Assembly (NCBI GenBank): GCA_019416685.1
Contig: DXWV01000032.1
Coordinates: forward strand, 26,088 to 90,087
DNA length: 64,000 nucleotides
DNA from: Bacteroides sp.
GTDB lineage: Bacteria; Bacteroidota; Bacteroidia; Bacteroidales; Bacteroidaceae
Direction: 5' to 3'
A program made the position numbers and the translations under genes. Position 1 is the stretch's first letter. Every line of letters begins with the position of its first letter. Below the pieces are notes generated by a model. The model did not search any database, had not been told where the DNA came from, and was given only the letters and a program-made list of their open reading frames with translations. Below are positions 55,401 through 64,000 of the stretch, in pieces.

Positions 55401-56308
55401 CCGGACTCAGTGAATGGAATTCCAAATAGCTGTAACTCTGCTATTTGTATGCCGTTTTGTCCGGTTGCAGTCAGGCGATAATAACGTGCTGTATTTGCTG
55501 CTGCATTTTCGGAACTTCTGTTTATATGAAAGGTAGAAGAGTATTCATGTGCTATGGCAGAAGTCGGAACTACCATCTGCCAGTTTTGATTATCCGTAGA
55601 TGCTTCCAATTGCCATTTACTCACATCTTCTGTGTTATTTTTCCCTGCTGATAACAGATATCCGGTCAATAGCAGTGGATGTTTACAGTCTATAGTAATA
55701 GTCGTTGATGATTTTCCTGTAATAGTATATAGTGTATTATAATCATTATCTGTCAGGTTTTTGAGTGTCTCATTTTCATCAGATGCTATAATCAAAGCAT
55801 CGTCCGTAAAGTCATACTGATATACATTCTCGTCAATGTATTTATCGGATTTATTAATAATGAACTTCACCAGATTAGGCCCATAACTCTTGATTGGAGT
55901 CATTTTTATTTTGTTTTTCCCTGCATCGAAATGTAAATAAGCCGTTGAAGTATTGGCATCTGCCGGATTGCCCCATGTTGCTGTTGTTTGCGGGAAATGA
56001 ACGGTTACAGGATCGTAATTATTGACAGTTATTGACATCGGACGATTCGTGTCTCCTGTCAGATACTTCAGATCAAATTTATATACTCCGGTTTTTTCGA
56101 TCTCAATGTCTGTATACTCGAGCGATGACCCAAATGTAATGTTTTCGACAATTTTTCCATTCTCATGTGTCGTTACTGTCGGACCACTTCCGTTTAGTGT
56201 TGCATCCGCTGCTTCCAGCGTTATTGGAAGCTTTGAGTTTTGCATGTCGGAATGGGGAATGAGTAACAATAATAGTGCTAAAATAAAAGAACCTACTTGT
56301 ATTTTCAT
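52442..56308 (-). CDS. Multidomain GH2 glycosidase with carbohydrate-binding modules and type IX-like tail
   Basis: A 1288-residue exported enzyme. In order: signal-like helix (about 5-22); a CBM6/35-like domain (about 28-155, starting PITLEAADATL); two discoidin-like F5/8C domains (about 165-445); GH2 sugar-binding, Ig-like and TIM-barrel domains (about 480-1045) with acid/base Glu878 (WIAFNEGFGQY) and nucleophile Glu946 (SVCGEYGGI); a galactose-binding-like jelly roll (about 1055-1205); and a tail with LYLSPNPTKGYCCI and GIYLVQVST. Known GH2 activities include beta-galactosidase, beta-mannosidase and beta-glucuronidase; which applies is unknown. It is divergent from GH38. Confidence 0.88.
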   Translation of the reverse strand: MKIQVGSFILALLLLLIPHSDMQNSKLPITLEAADATLNGSGPTVTTHENGKIVENITFGSSLEYTDIEIEKTGVYKFDLKYLTGDTNRPMSITVNNYDPVTVHFPQTTATWGNPADANTSTAYLHFDAGKNKIKMTPIKSYGPNLVKFIINKSDKYIDENVYQYDFTDDALIIASDENETLKNLTDNDYNTLYTITGKSSTTITIDCKHPLLLTGYLLSAGKNNTEDVSKWQLEASTDNQNWQMVVPTSAIAHEYSSTFHINRSSENAAANTARYYRLTATGQNGIQIAELQLFGIPFTESGNAFMDDMMSGVSAKDCTSATPEGKEGYSYLHLFDRDISTKYYGESANTFFVITEPAQVQKLKYYTLTSCADAIDRDLKSWEIEGYNGYTWETINKISNFLFPCRLATMKFEVNSAKGYQAFRLKMQESNGSSNFQLLQWQLFGEDASISSKTQTKWRKKKSAITTPWYDTIDPENVLGEYPRPQMVRDNWINLNGIWDFKESIGMGKYRPNQLFDKEILVPFPIESALSGLMLTDHAERPNKAYLYNRTFTVPNEMKGKKLLLHFGAVDWKCEVYVNGIQVGTHTGGYDPFSFDITSALKEEGEQELQVQFMDPTDAGGQPVGKQRIQNGGIFYTPSSGIWQTVWVEGVSTSYINGLDIVPDVDNSSVKIKISGTDALSCQAVIRIYDKGTLVAEQTGKVFQTIELKIDQPKLWSPDSPFLYDVEIELRTNDKVADKVKSYFGMRKISMGNIDGKACFMLNNEPIFQFGPLDQGYWPEGLYTAPSDDALIFDIEQTKALGFNMSRKHIKTEPDRWYYHCDRLGLMVWQDMVNAGSDQNLLGDDEWVKKNFLNECSNVINSLKNHPSIVTWIAFNEGFGQYADNNTHTRNTYNRIKSLDGTRIISSASGWVIFDNIGQVADMHSYPRPGMLPNPTSNRISVCGEYGGITYVIKDHVWKNSDMVYVSVNDGEELKDLFNSYTDLLKPLQADGLSAAVYTQLTDLEGEVNGLITYDRKVVKVNEQQKEKIREAISHAITYSAKELVPTALRAKKTQWKYTTSTPENNWYTSDFNDASWPTGVSGFGDGGAPNTTYDNKSTVNTEWRSNYIYLRRKFNVEQEDEKLRNNLRMTLYHDDDCEVYINGILAFSTTGYVSNYTTVDVNEEAKASLKAGENTIAIKCVQHTGGQYIDAGLTLEYSVETGGTGINSLTTSEQSLYLSPNPTKGYCCIEGTGSEKIRDVKIFNLSGKIEREFFSNKFDISNMEKGIYLVQVSTKSTCCSLKLVKE

Positions 56309-56336
56309 ATGAATATAGATATAATTAATAATATTA

Positions 56337-56367
56337 CAAAAATACGCAATTAAACTGGGTGTGGAAA
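56337..56367 (-). promoter_or_regulatory. GH2 promoter
   Basis: On the minus strand TATTTTTG (56344 down to 56337), a perfect TAnnTTTG, lies 19 bases after TTTC, a near -33 box. It sits about 28 bases before the GH2 ATG. Confidence 0.55.
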
Positions 56368-56427
56368 TGCTTGTGTGGATTAAAAGGGGACATGAAATGC
56401 CAAAAAAGAGTCTGATTCACTCATTTT

Positions 56428-56459
56428 GTTGTATACTATTTTAATTGGTGCTATTTTTA
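56428..56459 (+). promoter_or_regulatory. GH38 promoter with a TATACnATTTTA motif
   Basis: GTTG (56428-56431), 20-base spacer, TATTTTTA (56452-56459, one mismatch to TAnnTTTG). The spacer contains TATACTATTTTA (56432-56443), matching the core of the inverted repeat at 44559-44635. Confidence 0.4.
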
Positions 56460-56496
56460 CAATGAAATGCTATGGTAGACAAAATAACAAGATATT

Positions 56497-59400
56497 ATGA
56501 TTAAACAGAAACTTTCAGCAGCCTTGTTGGCTTTGTGTCTAAGTACTACTGTATTTGGACAATCTGAGGATAAAAAATGTATTTTTATTTCAACGTCTCA
56601 TTTGGATACCCAATGGAACTGGACTGCCCAGACAACCATCGAAGAGTATATTCTGAATACAATGAATCAGAATTATCCTCTATTTGAAAAATATCCGGAC
56701 TTTCAGTTTAATTTTGAAGGAGGAATTCATTACATGTGGATGAAAGAGTATTATCCGCAGGAATACGAGAAACTGAAAAAATACATAGCAGAAGGGCGTT
56801 GGCATATAAGTGGAGGAAGCATTAATGCAAGTGATGTAATGGTACCTTCTGCTGAGTCTATCATCCGGAATTTTCTTTATGGACAATCCTATTATAAAAA
56901 AGAATTTGGTAGAAAAGGCGGTTCTGATATAATGTTACCCGATTGTTTTGGATTTCCTTACTCTCTACCTACTTTAGGAAAACATTGCGGGATAACCGGA
57001 TTTCATACACAAAAGCTTTCCTGGGGTTCTGCTTATGATTATGATGCATTGCCGCCTTTTGGTATTTGGAAAGGAGTAGATGGGTCTGAAATCTATGCTA
57101 TTTTTAAAGGAGAGGCTTATGATGCGCACGAACAATACAATAAAGATATGTCTAAGGATGAAGAAATGCGGCGGGTCACAGAAGAAAACTATCAGAAATA
57201 TGGTTTAGCAGCTGCTTTCAGATATGTGGGACCTCGTGGAGACAGAGGGGGTGGCTTGAAAGACATCACAACGGAAAAAGATGAACGGACTCCTTATTGG
57301 TTACAGCAAAGCATGAATTCTGATGGTCCGGTCAAGGTCGGAATGTGGACACCTGATGCAATCTTTCAATATCTGGATGAGAACCGGAATGACAAGTATG
57401 CGGTCTGGGATAATGAATTACCTATGCAGAAGCATGGGACCGGGTGTTATACTTCACAAACCATCATGAAGTATTGGAATCGTAAGAACGAACTACTGGC
57501 TGATGCTACCGAGAAAGCATCGGTTGCAGCAGCTTGGATGGGAGGAGCCGAATATCCCTCAGCTGCCCTGACTGAGTCCTGGATACGTCTGTTGTGGCAT
57601 CATTTTCATGATGATTTAACAGGCACTTCTATTCCGGGTGCTTATAAAATATCTTATAATGATGAAGTGTTGGTCAATCAGAACCTGGCTGGTATATTGA
57701 CAGGAGCTGTCGGAGCTTTGGTTCGCCGGATGGATACTCAGGTACAAGGTATTCCTTTGGTTGTGTATAATCCGCTTTCTCTGGAACGTACAGATATTGT
57801 TGAGGCTTCAATAGAAACAACTTCAGATCCTACCGGTATCCGTGTATTGGATAATACAGGAGAAGAAGTGTTATCCCAAATCACAGGTTATGATGCTAAT
57901 ACCGGAAAACTTTCTTTCATCTTTAAAGCAACGGTTGCTTCATTGGGATATGCAACTTATGAAGTACGTTTGAATGAAACTTCTGAATTGACTTCTACAT
58001 TGAATGTTACGAATAATACACTTGAAAATGACCGTTTTGTGGTTACTCTTAATCCTCAAACGGGTGATGTAAGGCAGATTAGAGATAAAAAATCCGGTGA
58101 GAATTTATTGAGTAGCGCTATCCGGATGTTGATGTTTGCTGATCATTCGGGTAGTTTTCCCGCTTGGGAGATCGATTATGATGCGTTGAAGAACGTCGCT
58201 TCTCCTGTAAATGAGAATGTAAAAGTAACAATTGTAGAACAGGGTCCGTTGCGGGTAAGCTTAAAGGTGTTCCGTACTAAAAACGGTTCGGAGTTTGTAC
58301 AGTATATCCGGTTGGCTGATAGCGGAGTGAATGATCGTATTGATTTCGTCAATGAGGTAAATTGGCAGAGTAGAGGTCAGCTGCTGAAAGTAGCTTTCCC
58401 TTTGAGGAAGGGGAATCCGAAGGCAACTTATGATTTGTCTATTGGTGCTATAGAAAGAGGTAATAATCAAGAAAATCTTTATGAGGTAGCCGGTCATCAA
58501 TGGGCTGATTTATCTGATGAAGCGTCCGGAGTATCCATTTTGAATGATTGTAAATACGGATGGGATAAACCGAATAATAATACATTGCGTCTGACGTTGA
58601 TTCATACTCCTTCTGTAGATACAAATTATACTTATCAGAAAGATCAGGATTTGGGTTTGAACAAGTTTACTTATTCTGTTTATGGTCACGAAGGGAAGTG
58701 GAGTGAAGATACTCAGTGGGCGGCAGCTTCCTTAAATCAACCGATGTTGGCATTTCAGGCACCAAAACATGCAGGCGCTTTAGGAAAGAGTTTTGGCTTT
58801 GTATCTCTTAATACAGCTAAAGTAGCTGTAAAAGCACTGAAGAAAGCGGAAGATTCTGATGAAATGATTGTTCGTGTGTATGAACTTACGGGCGATACAC
58901 AAAATGATGTGGAACTTTCGTTCCCTACTGCGATTGTTTCCGCACGTGAGGTGAATGGTATTGAGGAAGAAGTTGGCGGAGCTACCTATGCGGATAATAA
59001 GTTATCTTTTAATATAGGTAGATTCCAGCCGAAAACATTTGCTGTAAAACTCGCTTCTCCGGAAAGTGATAAAGAAGCAGCTGCTCCTGTATCTTATCCC
59101 GTGACTTTGAGATACAACCGGGATATCATGAGTTATGATGATAAGAAAAATAATATGTCATCAGACGCTGATATTAAGTATGCTTATCCAGCAGAGCAGC
59201 TTTCTGATAAGCTAATGTCGGATGGTATTGTATTTCAATTAGGAAGCCGTGAGTTGAATCAACGTAATGTACTTTTGTGCAGAGATAATGAGATAAATAT
59301 TGCATTGCCAACTGTTCCGAATGGAAAGAAAATTTATATTCTGGCTGCCAGTAGCAAAGAAGCAGGCACTACTGCCGAATTCACATTAGGTAGTAAATCT

Positions 59401-60465
59401 TATTCTTTCCATGTACCTTATTGGGCTGAAACAATTGGTACTTGGGAAACTGAGTTTAACATGCAAACTAAATATTGCAAAGAAAATGTTGCATTTACAG
59501 CTACTCATAGACATACAAAAAACGGAAAGAATGATATCTATGGATTCATGCATATGTATAAGTATGCTATTCCCGTTACCGAAGCAGTATCCAATCTGTC
59601 AGTAGCTACCAATGACGACTTGTATATTTTTGCAGTATCGCTCTCTGATAATGAAAACGATGATGTAACTCCTGCATCCGAAGTTACTTCTCTGCCGATG
59701 CCGGAACCCTTAAATGCCGACGAATGTAGTGTAAAGTTGATCCCTTCTGGTGTGAATACTTCGCATGACAATGGTGCCAATGAAGACGGGTATAAAGCAA
59801 TTGATGATGATTTGAATACCAAATGGTGTGTAACAAGTAATCCGACTCCCTGGCTGGAACTTGTTTTTGCAGAACCTGTGGATATTTGCCATTGGTTTGT
59901 GATGAATGCCGGTGTAGAGAGTTCTCAATACATAACTTCTGCATTCCGCTTACAAGGATACGAAAATGGAGTTTGGATCGACTTGGATCAGGTGACCGAT
60001 AATACGCTTAATAAAGTACACCGTTATATCCCTTCTTTTACTACCGATCGCGTACGTTTGCAGATTGATAAAGGAGAACAGGGAGATGGAACTACAACCC
60101 GTATCCTCGAATTTGCAGTGTATGGCAGTAAGGGTGATGATGTAGGTATCGAACCCTCCGAATCTTCTGACAACAATTTCCATATTGAAGGCAATTATCC
60201 CAACCCCTTCTCTTACCAGACAACGATTCGCTGTCAGGTTCCGGAAGGAGCATCGGAATTTACATTGCATGTATATGATTGCGTTGGAAAGGTTGTTGAC
60301 AAATGTGTCTATCCTGTCACAAGGGGAGGTTCGCAGGAATTTGTCTGGAATAGCCGTACTGTTAGTGATGGACTTTATTTGTATACAATTTCAGTGACAA
60401 GTGGCGGAAAAACAATATTTTCAGACACAAAGAAAATGATTATTAGTAAATTTGCTGCTGAATAA
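56497..60465 (+). CDS. GH38 alpha-mannosidase with discoidin domain and type IX-like tail
   Basis: A 1322-residue exported enzyme (signal peptide ending VFGQ, about 1-21) of GH38, zinc-dependent retaining alpha-mannosidases. Metal ligands His35 and Asp37 lie in STSHLDTQWNW, and the nucleophile Asp149 in MLPDCFGFPYSLP. The catalytic and beta domains run to about 870; an F5/8C discoidin domain is at about 1077-1210; the final 95 residues form a tail with GNYPNPFSYQTTI and DGLYLYTISV. Most bacterial GH38 enzymes lack the last two modules. It probably removes alpha-mannose branches. The second HTCS begins 52 bases downstream. Confidence 0.93.
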   Translation: MIKQKLSAALLALCLSTTVFGQSEDKKCIFISTSHLDTQWNWTAQTTIEEYILNTMNQNYPLFEKYPDFQFNFEGGIHYMWMKEYYPQEYEKLKKYIAEGRWHISGGSINASDVMVPSAESIIRNFLYGQSYYKKEFGRKGGSDIMLPDCFGFPYSLPTLGKHCGITGFHTQKLSWGSAYDYDALPPFGIWKGVDGSEIYAIFKGEAYDAHEQYNKDMSKDEEMRRVTEENYQKYGLAAAFRYVGPRGDRGGGLKDITTEKDERTPYWLQQSMNSDGPVKVGMWTPDAIFQYLDENRNDKYAVWDNELPMQKHGTGCYTSQTIMKYWNRKNELLADATEKASVAAAWMGGAEYPSAALTESWIRLLWHHFHDDLTGTSIPGAYKISYNDEVLVNQNLAGILTGAVGALVRRMDTQVQGIPLVVYNPLSLERTDIVEASIETTSDPTGIRVLDNTGEEVLSQITGYDANTGKLSFIFKATVASLGYATYEVRLNETSELTSTLNVTNNTLENDRFVVTLNPQTGDVRQIRDKKSGENLLSSAIRMLMFADHSGSFPAWEIDYDALKNVASPVNENVKVTIVEQGPLRVSLKVFRTKNGSEFVQYIRLADSGVNDRIDFVNEVNWQSRGQLLKVAFPLRKGNPKATYDLSIGAIERGNNQENLYEVAGHQWADLSDEASGVSILNDCKYGWDKPNNNTLRLTLIHTPSVDTNYTYQKDQDLGLNKFTYSVYGHEGKWSEDTQWAAASLNQPMLAFQAPKHAGALGKSFGFVSLNTAKVAVKALKKAEDSDEMIVRVYELTGDTQNDVELSFPTAIVSAREVNGIEEEVGGATYADNKLSFNIGRFQPKTFAVKLASPESDKEAAAPVSYPVTLRYNRDIMSYDDKKNNMSSDADIKYAYPAEQLSDKLMSDGIVFQLGSRELNQRNVLLCRDNEINIALPTVPNGKKIYILAASSKEAGTTAEFTLGSKSYSFHVPYWAETIGTWETEFNMQTKYCKENVAFTATHRHTKNGKNDIYGFMHMYKYAIPVTEAVSNLSVATNDDLYIFAVSLSDNENDDVTPASEVTSLPMPEPLNADECSVKLIPSGVNTSHDNGANEDGYKAIDDDLNTKWCVTSNPTPWLELVFAEPVDICHWFVMNAGVESSQYITSAFRLQGYENGVWIDLDQVTDNTLNKVHRYIPSFTTDRVRLQIDKGEQGDGTTTRILEFAVYGSKGDDVGIEPSESSDNNFHIEGNYPNPFSYQTTIRCQVPEGASEFTLHVYDCVGKVVDKCVYPVTRGGSQEFVWNSRTVSDGLYLYTISVTSGGKTIFSDTKKMIISKFAAE

Positions 60466-60517
60466 AACAGATAATACAGTAGTTATATAAGAATAGATTA
60501 GCTATAGAGTGGATGCT

Positions 60518-63500
60518 ATGAAAATATTAAAAATATTGATTATTAGTGTGTTATTGAATCTGTTGGGTTGGCAACAAGCATTTGCTTCTTTCTCGTTGCT
60601 TGATTTGGCAAGTCTCAATAATCAACTCTCCAATAATGCCATATTATGTATTCATCAGGATTTGTATGGTTTTATGTGGTTTGGAACCTATGACGGGTTA
60701 AATTTATATGATGGTAAAAAGGTTACCACTTTCCGTTATGAGGTTAATAATCCGAGTTCTCTTTCCGGCAATACTATTCATAATATTCTAAGTGCTGACA
60801 GCGGCTATCTGTGGATATCAACTCAGAGAGGGCTTAATAAGTTCTCTCTGAAAGAGCGTAAAGTAGCTGAGTCGTATCCCCAATACAGGAGAGTCGATTT
60901 GATTACCGTTGATAAAAATGGAAATAGCTGGATGATCAATAAAGATGATTATCTTTTATTTTATGATTCATCCATAAAGAAAATGTGGGAGATCCCCGCA
61001 AAAGGTATCCATCTGAGCGATATAAGATCTATATTTACGGATAAATCAGGGCGAATTTGTCTTATTTTGAAAGATGCCCGTCTTCAGTATCTTACGTTAC
61101 AATCGAAGGCTTCAACAAAGAATGTGCCGTATACTTTATCTATCTCCGAAATCATTTTTCATAATGAGGAAATCACTCAGGTCTTTTATGAAGACGAACA
61201 AGTTTACTTTTTAGATAAATATCATAATCTTTTTGTTTATGATAATTTCAAGCAGATGAAAAGACTGTTGCGTAATATTTCTGATATCGTTGCACAGTAT
61301 GGGCTTGTTTCTTCTTTACGTCTTTTCCAGAACGAAGTTTATCTTGCTTTTATGCATAGTGGGTTATTGAAGTTTGATGCTTCTACTCATGATAAAAAGC
61401 CGGAACTCATTAATATGTCCGTTGGTATTTTTGGATTGATGAAAGATCGATTTCAGGAAGCAATGTGGGTTGGTACAGACGGACTGGGAGTAGAAATGTA
61501 TTGTAATGAGAAGAATAATTTTGGCAATATCCTCTTAAGTAATCTTCCATTTGTGTCCAAAAGACCTGTTCGTGCATTCTATACGGATGAAGAAAATACG
61601 CTTTGGGTTGGAACTAAAGGAGATGGAATTATCCGGATTAAAGATTATGAACGATTTAAGAATACAAAAGTACCCTTGGAGAATATACAGCATTTTGTGG
61701 GTATGCACGAGAATCCTGTATATTCTTTTGTAAGAAGCCGGTTCAATAAGAATGATTTATGGATTGGCACGGATGGAAATTTATCTTATTATTCTTATAA
61801 GGATAATAAAGTGTATCCGGTGAAAGATTGTTCTAATTTAATTCCTGCAATAGCCAATGTTCATAGCTTTTGTGAGGTAAATGATTCTACTTTGTGGCTA
61901 TCTTCCAGAGGGTTGTATAAAGTTACTATTGATAAAACGAAGCACCCGTACGAAATAAAACGGAAAGAAAGCTATCCTTTTCTGCAAGATAATATTTGGG
62001 TGAATGACGAATTTTATTCTATGATTTATGATGGAGGAGCTACTCTCTTTTTAGGAAGCAGAGGAGGCTATGGGGTGAATAGATTTAATATCAATGATTC
62101 CACCCGATCCTCTATTTTAATGAATAAAGCCATTGGTGATGTTATTAGTTTGTATATAGATGCAGACTCCGTTTTGTACGTTGGTACCAGTTCCGGATTA
62201 ATACAGATTACGGATAACGGCTCGAAAGAGGATGCTATAAAGCAATTTACGCGTGAAGATGGTATCTTGAATGATATGATTCATGGCATTTTAGAAGATA
62301 ATTTTGGTATTATTTGGCTCAGTACCAGTAAAGGATTGGTGAAATATAATCCGCAAAATGGTGCTTTTTTTAATGTAAGATCATCGCATATTGGGGTATC
62401 TGAATTTTCTGATGATGCATATTGGAAATGTCCATTAACGGGTAGACTCTTTTTTGGAGGTGTAAACGGATTGGTATGGATTGAACCGGAAAATGAGCAA
62501 ACACTTACTGCTTACGAACCCGACCTGTTGTTTACGGAGTTGGAATGCTCCGGCTCTAAACAAACATTGTATGAATACAATGAAAAACCGGATCAGATTC
62601 TGAAATTAAAGTATGATCAAAATACATTTCAGTTGTCTTTCGCTGTTCTGGATTATATCAATGGCGATAATTATGACTACTTTTACTTACTTGAAAAATA
62701 CAATACCCAGTGGACTTCATTGAAAAAAGAAAATAAAATTCGTTTCACGAATATTCCTCCGGGAGAGTATACGCTAAAAGTAAAATATCGTAATGATGTT
62801 GTATCGGCTGACGATAAAGTATATTCTCTTCAAATTACTGTATTACCTCCGTGGTATCTTTCGGTTGTTGCTTATTTGGTCTATGGTGTCTTATTATTGG
62901 CCTGTATTGCATTGACTATTCTTTATGTGAAAAGGAAAATAGCCAGGAAACAACAAGAATTGGCGTCTAGAATTAAGGAGGAGCAAAAAGAGAAAATGTA
63001 TGAATCTAAATTAAACTTCTTTGCCAATGTTACTCATGAATTATATACACCTTTGACACTGATAAATGGGGCTGTGGAACAAATCCGTAAAGGAGATATG
63101 AATCAGAATACGAAAAAATATATTGATATTCTGAATAATAATGTGTCAAGTTTGAATGAGTTAATACAGGAGATATTGGAAGTACGGAAAATAGAAGAGA
63201 CTGATATCCAACTTCGTGTATCGAGAAATGTTTTTATATCCGGGATTTTAGATAAGTTATTGGCTTCTTTTTCTATATTGGCACGACAGAATAATGTAGA
63301 ATTGATAACTTCCGTTCCGGATAATCTCTATTGGAATACTGATGATAAAAGTTTCAGAAAAGTTATATCAAATTTGATATCAAATTCGTTGAAATATACA
63401 CCTGTAGGTGGTTTTGTTAAGTTAACTGTCACTGTTGAAGATGACATATTGCGGATTGTTGTTCGTAATTCGGGAAAAGGAATCGAAAAAGACAAACTGA

Positions 63501-64000
63501 ATTCCATTTTTAATCGTCATTTTATTTTAGAAAGTACCGATGTGAATGCTAATAACCAGATGACAGCCCGGAATGGATTGGGGTTGTATATCTGTTATAG
63601 CATTGTGAAAATGTTGCAGGGAGAAATAACTGTTGATAGTGTGGTGGATGAGTATACTGAATTTACTATTACATTGCCTAATCAAGCTCAGGCTGAAAAT
63701 GAAATTCCGGATGAACTATCCAAAACAGAACCTGTTATTACAACTGTTGTAGAAGATGAAGTTGAAGAAGAACCCAAAATAGATATTAATAGTGTGGATG
63801 AAGCGTCAATTGCCCATGTATTGATTGTGGATGATAACAAGGATATTGTAGAGTTGGTAGGTGATCTTCTTTCTCCTTATTGCCATGTATTGAAAGCATT
63901 TAATGCGAAAGAGGCTTTAAAATTAGTAAAAAAACAGACTCCTTCGCTTGTTATTACCGATATAATGATGCCCGAAATAGATGGTTTTTCTTTCATTCAA
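60518..64000 (+). CDS. Second hybrid two-component system regulator (HTCS), cut by window end
   Basis: The first 1161 residues of an HTCS, open to the last base. Signal peptide (about 1-24, ending AFASF), Reg_prop propeller repeats (about 30-690, with FMWFGTYDGLNLYDG, LWISTQRGLNKF and LWVGTKGDGII), Y_Y_Y domain (about 695-770), transmembrane helix (about 777-805), HisKA with His840 (ANVTHELYTPL), HATPase (TARNGLGLY), and a receiver whose Asp1148 lies in VITDIMMPEIDG just before the edge. The rest of the receiver and the AraC-type HTH should lie to the right. It is probably co-transcribed with GH38 and regulates this or the next locus. Confidence 0.94.
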   Translation, partial: MKILKILIISVLLNLLGWQQAFASFSLLDLASLNNQLSNNAILCIHQDLYGFMWFGTYDGLNLYDGKKVTTFRYEVNNPSSLSGNTIHNILSADSGYLWISTQRGLNKFSLKERKVAESYPQYRRVDLITVDKNGNSWMINKDDYLLFYDSSIKKMWEIPAKGIHLSDIRSIFTDKSGRICLILKDARLQYLTLQSKASTKNVPYTLSISEIIFHNEEITQVFYEDEQVYFLDKYHNLFVYDNFKQMKRLLRNISDIVAQYGLVSSLRLFQNEVYLAFMHSGLLKFDASTHDKKPELINMSVGIFGLMKDRFQEAMWVGTDGLGVEMYCNEKNNFGNILLSNLPFVSKRPVRAFYTDEENTLWVGTKGDGIIRIKDYERFKNTKVPLENIQHFVGMHENPVYSFVRSRFNKNDLWIGTDGNLSYYSYKDNKVYPVKDCSNLIPAIANVHSFCEVNDSTLWLSSRGLYKVTIDKTKHPYEIKRKESYPFLQDNIWVNDEFYSMIYDGGATLFLGSRGGYGVNRFNINDSTRSSILMNKAIGDVISLYIDADSVLYVGTSSGLIQITDNGSKEDAIKQFTREDGILNDMIHGILEDNFGIIWLSTSKGLVKYNPQNGAFFNVRSSHIGVSEFSDDAYWKCPLTGRLFFGGVNGLVWIEPENEQTLTAYEPDLLFTELECSGSKQTLYEYNEKPDQILKLKYDQNTFQLSFAVLDYINGDNYDYFYLLEKYNTQWTSLKKENKIRFTNIPPGEYTLKVKYRNDVVSADDKVYSLQITVLPPWYLSVVAYLVYGVLLLACIALTILYVKRKIARKQQELASRIKEEQKEKMYESKLNFFANVTHELYTPLTLINGAVEQIRKGDMNQNTKKYIDILNNNVSSLNELIQEILEVRKIEETDIQLRVSRNVFISGILDKLLASFSILARQNNVELITSVPDNLYWNTDDKSFRKVISNLISNSLKYTPVGGFVKLTVTVEDDILRIVVRNSGKGIEKDKLNSIFNRHFILESTDVNANNQMTARNGLGLYICYSIVKMLQGEITVDSVVDEYTEFTITLPNQAQAENEIPDELSKTEPVITTVVEDEVEEEPKIDINSVDEASIAHVLIVDDNKDIVELVGDLLSPYCHVLKAFNAKEALKLVKKQTPSLVITDIMMPEIDGFSFIQ

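Noticed and set aside
61551..61733. Short open frame inside the second HTCS
   Set aside because: It is out of frame with the HTCS, which is open and motif-bearing through the same positions.
44460..64000. Prophage or conjugative-element origin for the accessory loci
   Set aside because: No integrase, transposase, mobilisation or phage structural gene and no flanking direct repeat or tRNA was seen.

Overview
The window is typical Bacteroides chromosome (order Bacteroidales). The evidence is the SusC/SusD pairs, hybrid two-component regulators (HTCS), lipoproteins with acidic residues after the lipid cysteine, -7 boxes of the TAnnTTTG type, few Shine-Dalgarno sites, and a moderately AT-rich composition. 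I can support the genus from sequence, but not the species. I saw no tRNA, rRNA, CRISPR array, transposase or phage genes.

Layout. (1) 1-4410: housekeeping genes clpP-clpX and recQ. (2) 4411-22520: an inserted accessory locus. It opens with a promoter and two related tiny ORFs, then SusC, SusD and seven further exported proteins: a DUF4843/4984-like lipoprotein, a BACON lipoprotein, three leucine-rich-repeat (LRR) lipoproteins, an RHS/YD-like lipoprotein and a large secreted protein with a type IX-like C-terminal tail. No glycosidase, protease or regulator is recognisable in it. (3) 22528-39311: core genes. These are guaB; an envelope-biogenesis cluster of three parvulin/SurA-type proteins, an OstA/LptA-like protein and a small membrane protein; mutL; an OmpA-family protein; trpS and a small beta-barrel on the minus strand; and carB behind a leader peptide and terminator. 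(4) 39742-64000: a glycan-utilisation locus. It has an HTCS on the minus strand, then GH76, GH125 and GH3 on the plus strand, a sialate-O-acetylesterase-like protein and a multidomain GH2 on the minus strand, then GH38 and a second HTCS that runs off the right edge.

How the genes work together. GH76 (endo-alpha-1,6-mannanase), GH125 (exo-alpha-1,6-mannosidase) and GH38 (alpha-mannosidase) point to an alpha-mannan or mannose-rich glycan. GH2, GH3 and the esterase suggest that the substrate carries beta-linked sugars and O-acetyl groups. The HTCS pair would sense released oligosaccharides. The SusCD transporter for this locus is not in the window and may lie further right. The SusCD-LRR locus instead looks like a surface uptake or binding machine whose cargo cannot be guessed from enzymes.

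Most interesting signals: the duplicated tiny ORFs ahead of the SusCD-LRR locus; a pyrBI/phe-like attenuator with a 39-residue Phe/Tyr-rich leader peptide in front of carB; a MutL that has lost all recognisable endonuclease motifs; type IX-like tails on three proteins; a 34-bp-arm intergenic hairpin that also holds an ORF; and a repeated TATACnATTTTA motif at promoters of the mannan locus.
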